From positions 2,418,001 to 2,482,000 of the forward strand of contig OY727102.1 of NCBI GenBank assembly GCA_963402885.1: a stretch of 64,000 nucleotides of DNA, in the 5' to 3' direction. A model generated the notes under the pieces. That model saw only the letters and a program-made list of their open reading frames with translations, made no database searches and had not been told where the DNA came from. The stretch's first letter is position 1. Each line of letters begins with the position of its first letter. This DNA comes from Antedon bifida. Lineage: Eukaryota; Echinodermata; Crinoidea; Comatulida; Antedonidae. The position numbers and the translations under genes are program-made. This document shows positions 59,073 through 64,000 of the stretch, piece after piece.

Positions 59073-60548
59073 CCACCAGATAAAAATAAAATAAATAAAT
59101 AATAAATAAAATATTGCAAACAATGAAATATGATTAAATTTCATAAACTACTCTTAATTTTATAAGACTATAGGAATAACACACAGTTTGTTTCTAAGCA
59201 CAAATAATACAAATGCATGCTTAAAAATCAAAATTTTAATCCAGACTGAAATTATATACTTTTAATACCTATATTATATATAGGCCTATATTATAAACTA
59301 AATTGTATATTGTATAGCCTATTTTTTGTAAAAAAAAAATTAAATATTTTTATTTTATCGTAATGTTATTTTCCGTTTTATGTATTTTATTTCGAATTTA
59401 AGAGGGCCCCTGAGACCGGCATTAATTTGTCCAGCTGAAAGGGTTACCCTCTATAAATAAATTTAAAGTTAAAAAACAAATAAAAGAAGTTCAGTCGTCC
59501 ATGACTCCAACCTCATGGTATAGACACATTACGCAATGCTACACGGTACTAATTTCTCGTAGGTTAAAAGTAATTTTATTTTTAAGGAATTTTTTGGTAT
59601 CTTTGCATAATGTTTGTTGGACTGTCTGCTCACCTTCTATAGAGGATGAACCCACCCCCACTTGTGGTTTCGTGTCTGTTTTTTATACCATACTATGTTT
59701 TATTTTATATCAATTATAAATCATATTTTTATACATAGTAGTTTTTACAAAATTGCATTCAATATGGGCTTTTTTCAATTGTGCTTTTAATATATATTTT
59801 TATATTTTTCCATATAATTTTAGGTAATTCTAATTTTTTGCACTTAATTTTGTTTGTTTTAGCCATTTGTCATTTTTTTTATACCAATGGTAAAGTTTTT
59901 ACAAATTGCATTCAATATGCCCCAGCCTTTTTCAATTGTTGCTTTAATATATATTTTAAGGATAATAAATATTGAATTAATTTAACTTTAACAATGTGTA
60001 CTTTTCTATTTGGATTTTAATATAAATAAATTGAAATACACTTTACGGTAATTACCATCAATTACTGCTAAATTTCGTGTTCTTCTAATTTAAGCAAAAT
60101 CAAATATGGACAACTACTAAAATGCGAATAGATTTAATAATTGATCATGCTGGAGTTTTTACCGTGATCTTAGCATTATATTTAAGTGCGCGTATAGATT
60201 GTTCGGATTAGGAAGTGTTGTTGTCGCAAACATTCCACCATAAATGTATTTCGGTCTCAGTAGGTGATTAAGCTGAGAATGTTTATAATTTGTTTGGGAC
60301 ATTTTCCGTGAGTTCCGTCATTACAGATAAAGCTAAGCCAAGCCATTGATTCCTGCACTATGACATGTCTTATTTACCTGGAAGGGAAGTTTTATCAGAA
60401 AACCCTAAGGAAACTAGACGAGTGTACTTCCGACAGGCACCGGTAGTACAGTATATAAACGTTTTGGTCTCATACTAGCTTACCGATTTTGTGAATATAT
60501 GTGAAGACAGTAGTTGTTCTGACAGCACAACTGAAGAAGGTTAGTAAG

Positions 60549-61547
60549 ATGTTGAATTCAACATACACGGATTCCGCCGGATTAATAGCAGCTCGTTGTA
60601 TAATATGCAGTGTGGGCATTGTAGCAAATTTACTGGTTATCATTGTTATGATTTACAACAACATCTTCAAAAAATCTCTCACTCATACACTGTTACTTCA
60701 CCAATCAGTAGTTGATTTCCTCGGATGCTGTCTGTTTCTTGGCTTTTACAACAACGATGCTCCGTCTACGAACAACGCTACCTTTTTCTGCAAAGCTAGA
60801 GTCATATTTTGGTATATGTCGTCTACATCTACATATAATTTAGTGATGGTTACTTTTGAACGATATATTGCAGTTATACACCCACTGTTGTATAGAGAAA
60901 GAAAATTTTCAATTCGGAGAAAGATTCCACTTTCGATACCACATTGCCTCGGGATACTTTCTTCTCTTCAATTGGCAATATTTGCAGAAGCAGACGATGA
61001 GCACCCCGGTGAATGTATGTATGACTATAATAAGGACAACGGTACAAGAATAGTTTCTGGAGTATTATTGTTTACCATGTATTGGCTGATTCCAGTTTCC
61101 ATTATGGGTTACTGCTATACTTGTATATTATTAAATCTGCGACGAAAACAGAAAGAGGTTGGAAGAGAAAGGGATGGCTCTCGTATTCAAAGGAATTTAC
61201 TTTATACACTTGTTCTCGTATCCGTCGCTTTCCTAGTAACTGTCACACCTAATTTCGTATTGTATTCAGTGTACTGTATCTGTGACTGTTTTGCGTTCAG
61301 TAAGGTTACAATTCATGAAGTAACTGTCTTGATGAACACCTCAAATCTTTGTATAAATCCGTTTATATACTGCTTCAACTTTAAAGAGTTCCAACGTGGT
61401 ATGCGTAAAATGAAACGTGAAATTAAAGAGAAGATGTTTAGTAAGAAATGGCATACACGTTCTGTATCCTGTTCAAAGGTCTCTGACAATACAAACCTTG
61501 ATAAAGATAGACCTTCACAAGTTGTGTCCATTATAGCTGTTAGCTAA
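60549..61547 (+). CDS. Rhodopsin-like GPCR 10, single coding exon, 332 aa
   Basis: The first ATG in frame is 60549. A possible acceptor (GTTCTGACAG) lies about 30 bases upstream; without it the transcript would simply have a longer 5' UTR. N3 glycosylation site; N27 (TM1); LLLHQSVVDFLGCCLF (D56), then YNNDAPSTNN. C81 and C156 (PGECMYDY) can pair. F-E-R-Y 103-106 with IAVIHP. Loop 3 is short and basic (RRKQKEVGRERDG). TM6 TVTPNF, extracellular loop 3 CDCFAF, TM7 NPFIY. The tail is the longest of its subgroup and Ser/Lys-rich, ending near VVSIIAVS. Same subgroup as GPCRs 4, 8 and 9. Confidence 0.94.
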   Translation: MLNSTYTDSAGLIAARCIICSVGIVANLLVIIVMIYNNIFKKSLTHTLLLHQSVVDFLGCCLFLGFYNNDAPSTNNATFFCKARVIFWYMSSTSTYNLVMVTFERYIAVIHPLLYRERKFSIRRKIPLSIPHCLGILSSLQLAIFAEADDEHPGECMYDYNKDNGTRIVSGVLLFTMYWLIPVSIMGYCYTCILLNLRRKQKEVGRERDGSRIQRNLLYTLVLVSVAFLVTVTPNFVLYSVYCICDCFAFSKVTIHEVTVLMNTSNLCINPFIYCFNFKEFQRGMRKMKREIKEKMFSKKWHTRSVSCSKVSDNTNLDKDRPSQVVSIIAVS

Positions 61548-64000
61548 TGTTTACTTTTACATTTAATTTATATATCACAGTGAATAATCTTGTTAATCAG
61601 TTAACAGTATGGTATCGTATGGGTATGTTTAATTATGTGTATCGACACATTATGACATGTTCCATGTTGTGAAAGATGCTTTTGCAATTAAAGTCAGTCA
61701 TTTTTTAAGGAAAATAATAAACAATTTGTATTGCACTCATTAAGGCTCGGACACCGGTAAATCCTGGCACCGATGTTTTACTGAAACATGATTATTGGCA
61801 GGAAAAAAGTTTTTAATTAGTCACATGTTGATTGTTATGGTTATAAACAACAAGAACATTTTTTAATCGTCGTAAAATCGTTAATCGTGGCAAATTATGT
61901 TCGTAGAATAATGACTGAAGTATAAACCAAACTATGTGTGATAAATGCATATGATATTATTATATAATACAAGTGTTGTGTGGTTTTTATGTACAACTTC
62001 CTCCGACTTTAAAGGTTCCTGTCATTTTTAAAATGGAATTTATCCGGAACAATACATCAACTGTAAAATGAATAATTGACATGACCAACTAGGAAGTTTA
62101 GATAAGTTTAAGTACTAGGGACACCCCTAATAAGCAATTGACTTACGAAATAAAATTTTAATGCAGAAGGCAACTATACAATTGTTGGTAAATAGAATGG
62201 TACTATAGCAAAAAAAAAACACTTTGCACGCGTTCAAAGGTTGATAAAAATAAGCACAGTGTTCTGTGAACGTGTTCAAATGTTGATAAAAAATAGCATT
62301 GCGGTTGTATTACATGCGTTGCCAATGAAGTAACAGTTTATGGATATAGACTTTTTTTGGCTTATATATGGTGAAACATGTCCCCTGAAATGTTCTACAC
62401 TACACAAACCTCTTTTTCCTGGATCTAAGGTAAAATTTGATCATTTTTAAGTTAAATAATACCTTAAGTGTCAAGGTAATCCTCAACCATTTAGAACCAT
62501 TTCCGATTCTGATTGATTTTGTTGTAAATACGCTATAACATGTTTTCGCTCTCCTGCTAACATTAAATGTACGGATTATATATTTTTCAGGATGAGCTTC
62601 AATATAATATTTTCTGCATATGATAATGATTACCATCCCCACATGCTCACCGTAAAATTACACTTTAATGTTTGTGTTTACTCTTCTTTATCTGAATTTC
62701 ACCATTATCAGATGTACATCCATTATAAAGATTCAAAGATAGCAGCAATTAGAGCAGTCGGCTAAATGCATGATATTTTTCCTGACCTTCCGTTTTTGTT
62801 TCAATCCGTCCATCGACGTTCTTTGCTCACCACTAATACCAAGGAAGTAGGTAGAGATTGCGATCTTGATTTCTGTATTATTGATTATTAAAATAGGCTA
62901 CGTCTAAGAGAATTATAAAAGTAAAAAGGGAACAAAAACGTACTTGGTTAGTTAAAAATGTATATTTAAGTAATTATTGTCTAATGTGTTTCATAATTAG
63001 ACGTAATTGTTTAGATAGCATACTCATTACGTGTTTATTAGATAATGTTCACAGTCTTTGAATGTACATAATTATGTAAATGTGATTCTGTTTAACGTAT
63101 TTTAATCAATACGAAACAAAATGATAAATTACGAAAAATGGTACTGTTCATGGCGGTGGGTGGGCTTAATACGTTGTCAAAATAATGGTTCTCGTTAAAG
63201 TTGTCCTTTAAGAATGTTACATTTAAAAACACATAGCATTGTATAGGCAACCCGGGTGTATCATTGCAATTCGTTAGTTACGCATTGCACGTCGTTCGGT
63301 ATTAGTAGTTATACCTAAATCATAAATGGGACAAGTTACGCTGTTTTCCGCTTGCCGTTACCGCTCGTCTTTGTAAAATAGCCCTAACGGAAAAAGTGGT
63401 GTCTAATGGTGATAACACGTTCAGTTAATGTTATTGCGAAAATTCAATAGCGCCACCTAATTTTTTAAACAAACTTTTTTTAGAGAGTGATAATATTTAG
63501 TTTAGACAAACAAATAACAAGAACTTAATTAGCTTTAAATCGTTTAAATTTGATTAATTATTAATACTATTGGAAAATCAGTTTCAAGTTCTCTCTTGAG
63601 TTTTCGTTTCGCTAATTATTCTACCTTTCTACAATATGTGTCTCAAGCCTTGTCTACACAATTAAACTTTATGTGATAAAAAAAATGTGATGTGCCCATT
63701 TATGGACATGATGATGTCATTTTACTACCATATTTGGGAATATCACTACCATATTTGGGCACATCACATTTTTTGTCAAACTAGTTTGATAGTGTAGACA
63801 AAGCTTTATAAAACAAATAAATGAATGTTTTGTATTCGTTGAATAGAGAGAAAATTGCTTATGAAATAATTTCACCATCAAACTCATAAAATGGGTTTTT
63901 TTTTTAAATATTATGCGAAATTATTAAGAGAAAAATTAGCGAAGGAAGAAATGTTTAACAGACTATATATGTCCTGTAAAAATCACTCTCATTTAAAAAC
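61548..64000. other. Right-end region after GPCR 10
   Basis: Contains a fragment at 63341-63390 (CCGTTACCGCTCGTC) related to the family C element and MITE A copy 12. No gene recognised. The cluster may continue beyond the window. Confidence 0.55.
63645..63807. mobile_element. TA-MITE family A, copy 12 (right end of window)
   Basis: Ends AAGCCTTGTCTACACAATTA and TTTGATAGTGTAGACAAAGCTT, with the full core including two ACTACCATATTTGGG units. Confidence 0.85.

Larger units (their letters stand above)
57055..60548. other. Intergenic region between GPCR 9 and GPCR 10
   Basis: Contains a TTAA inverted-repeat element, MITE A copy 11, a reversed family D repeat and, at 59400-59470, GTCCAGCTGAAAGGGTTACC followed by TAAATAAA, which resembles a CR1/L2-type LINE 3' end. 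The frames at 59501-59719 and 59781-59975 are not convincing. Confidence 0.6.

Noticed and set aside
60501..60548. N-terminal extension of GPCR 10
   Set aside because: The open frame there starts at GTG with no ATG before 60549.

Overview
The window is AT-rich metazoan DNA with spliced genes, GT-AG introns and a dense load of short inverted-repeat transposons. The protein matches are animal genes. The scattered TAGGCCTA-type motif and the tandem expansion of short single-exon class A GPCRs suggest a non-vertebrate deuterostome, most likely an echinoderm. The species cannot be fixed from the sequence alone.

Left third (1-20.4 kb): three conserved housekeeping genes. The 3' half of NOL10 (+, 323-3307; nucleolar ribosome biogenesis factor, 5' end outside the window) lies tail-to-tail with a complete ten-coding-exon endosomal syntaxin of the STX7/STX12 type (-, 6083-13214). 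The syntaxin lies head-to-head with a complete twelve-exon PEX3 (+, 14297-20369; peroxisomal membrane biogenesis). The syntaxin/PEX3 gap is short enough that a shared bidirectional promoter is likely. PEX3 exon 11 and its splice donor have been partly duplicated in tandem into the following intron.

Right two thirds (22-61.6 kb): a cluster of ten intact rhodopsin-like GPCR genes, each with the receptor coding region in one exon, plus one decayed receptor relic at 28.9 kb. They fall into subgroups: two adjacent minus-strand receptors (22.1 and 26.7 kb) sharing near-identical patches; one divergent receptor (29.8 kb) with E-Q-Y in place of E-R-Y; a large group sharing a TM2/ECL1 signature (36.1, 54.1, 56.1, 60.5 kb); and three others (46.1, 49.5, 52.1 kb). 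Several have a good splice acceptor directly before the start codon, so a non-coding first exon is probable. Nine of ten have closely spaced cysteines in extracellular loop 3. The layout resembles the lineage-specific, mostly single-exon GPCR expansions described from sea urchin, which were proposed to be sensory. Ligands are unknown.

Mobile and repeat content: twelve copies of a TA-flanked MITE (about 130-205 bp); several different inverted-repeat families with TTAA ends (piggyBac-like target), including one 1.4-kb element; a GTCGCG/GGTC-rich repeat with seven copies; tRNA-derived SINE material; three LINE reverse-transcriptase C-terminal fragments, all on the minus strand; several minisatellites (18, 20, 38 and about 170 bp units); a 0.45-kb pyrimidine-rich tract; and a 180-bp near-perfect palindrome. 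No prokaryotic systems, CRISPR arrays or rRNA genes were seen.
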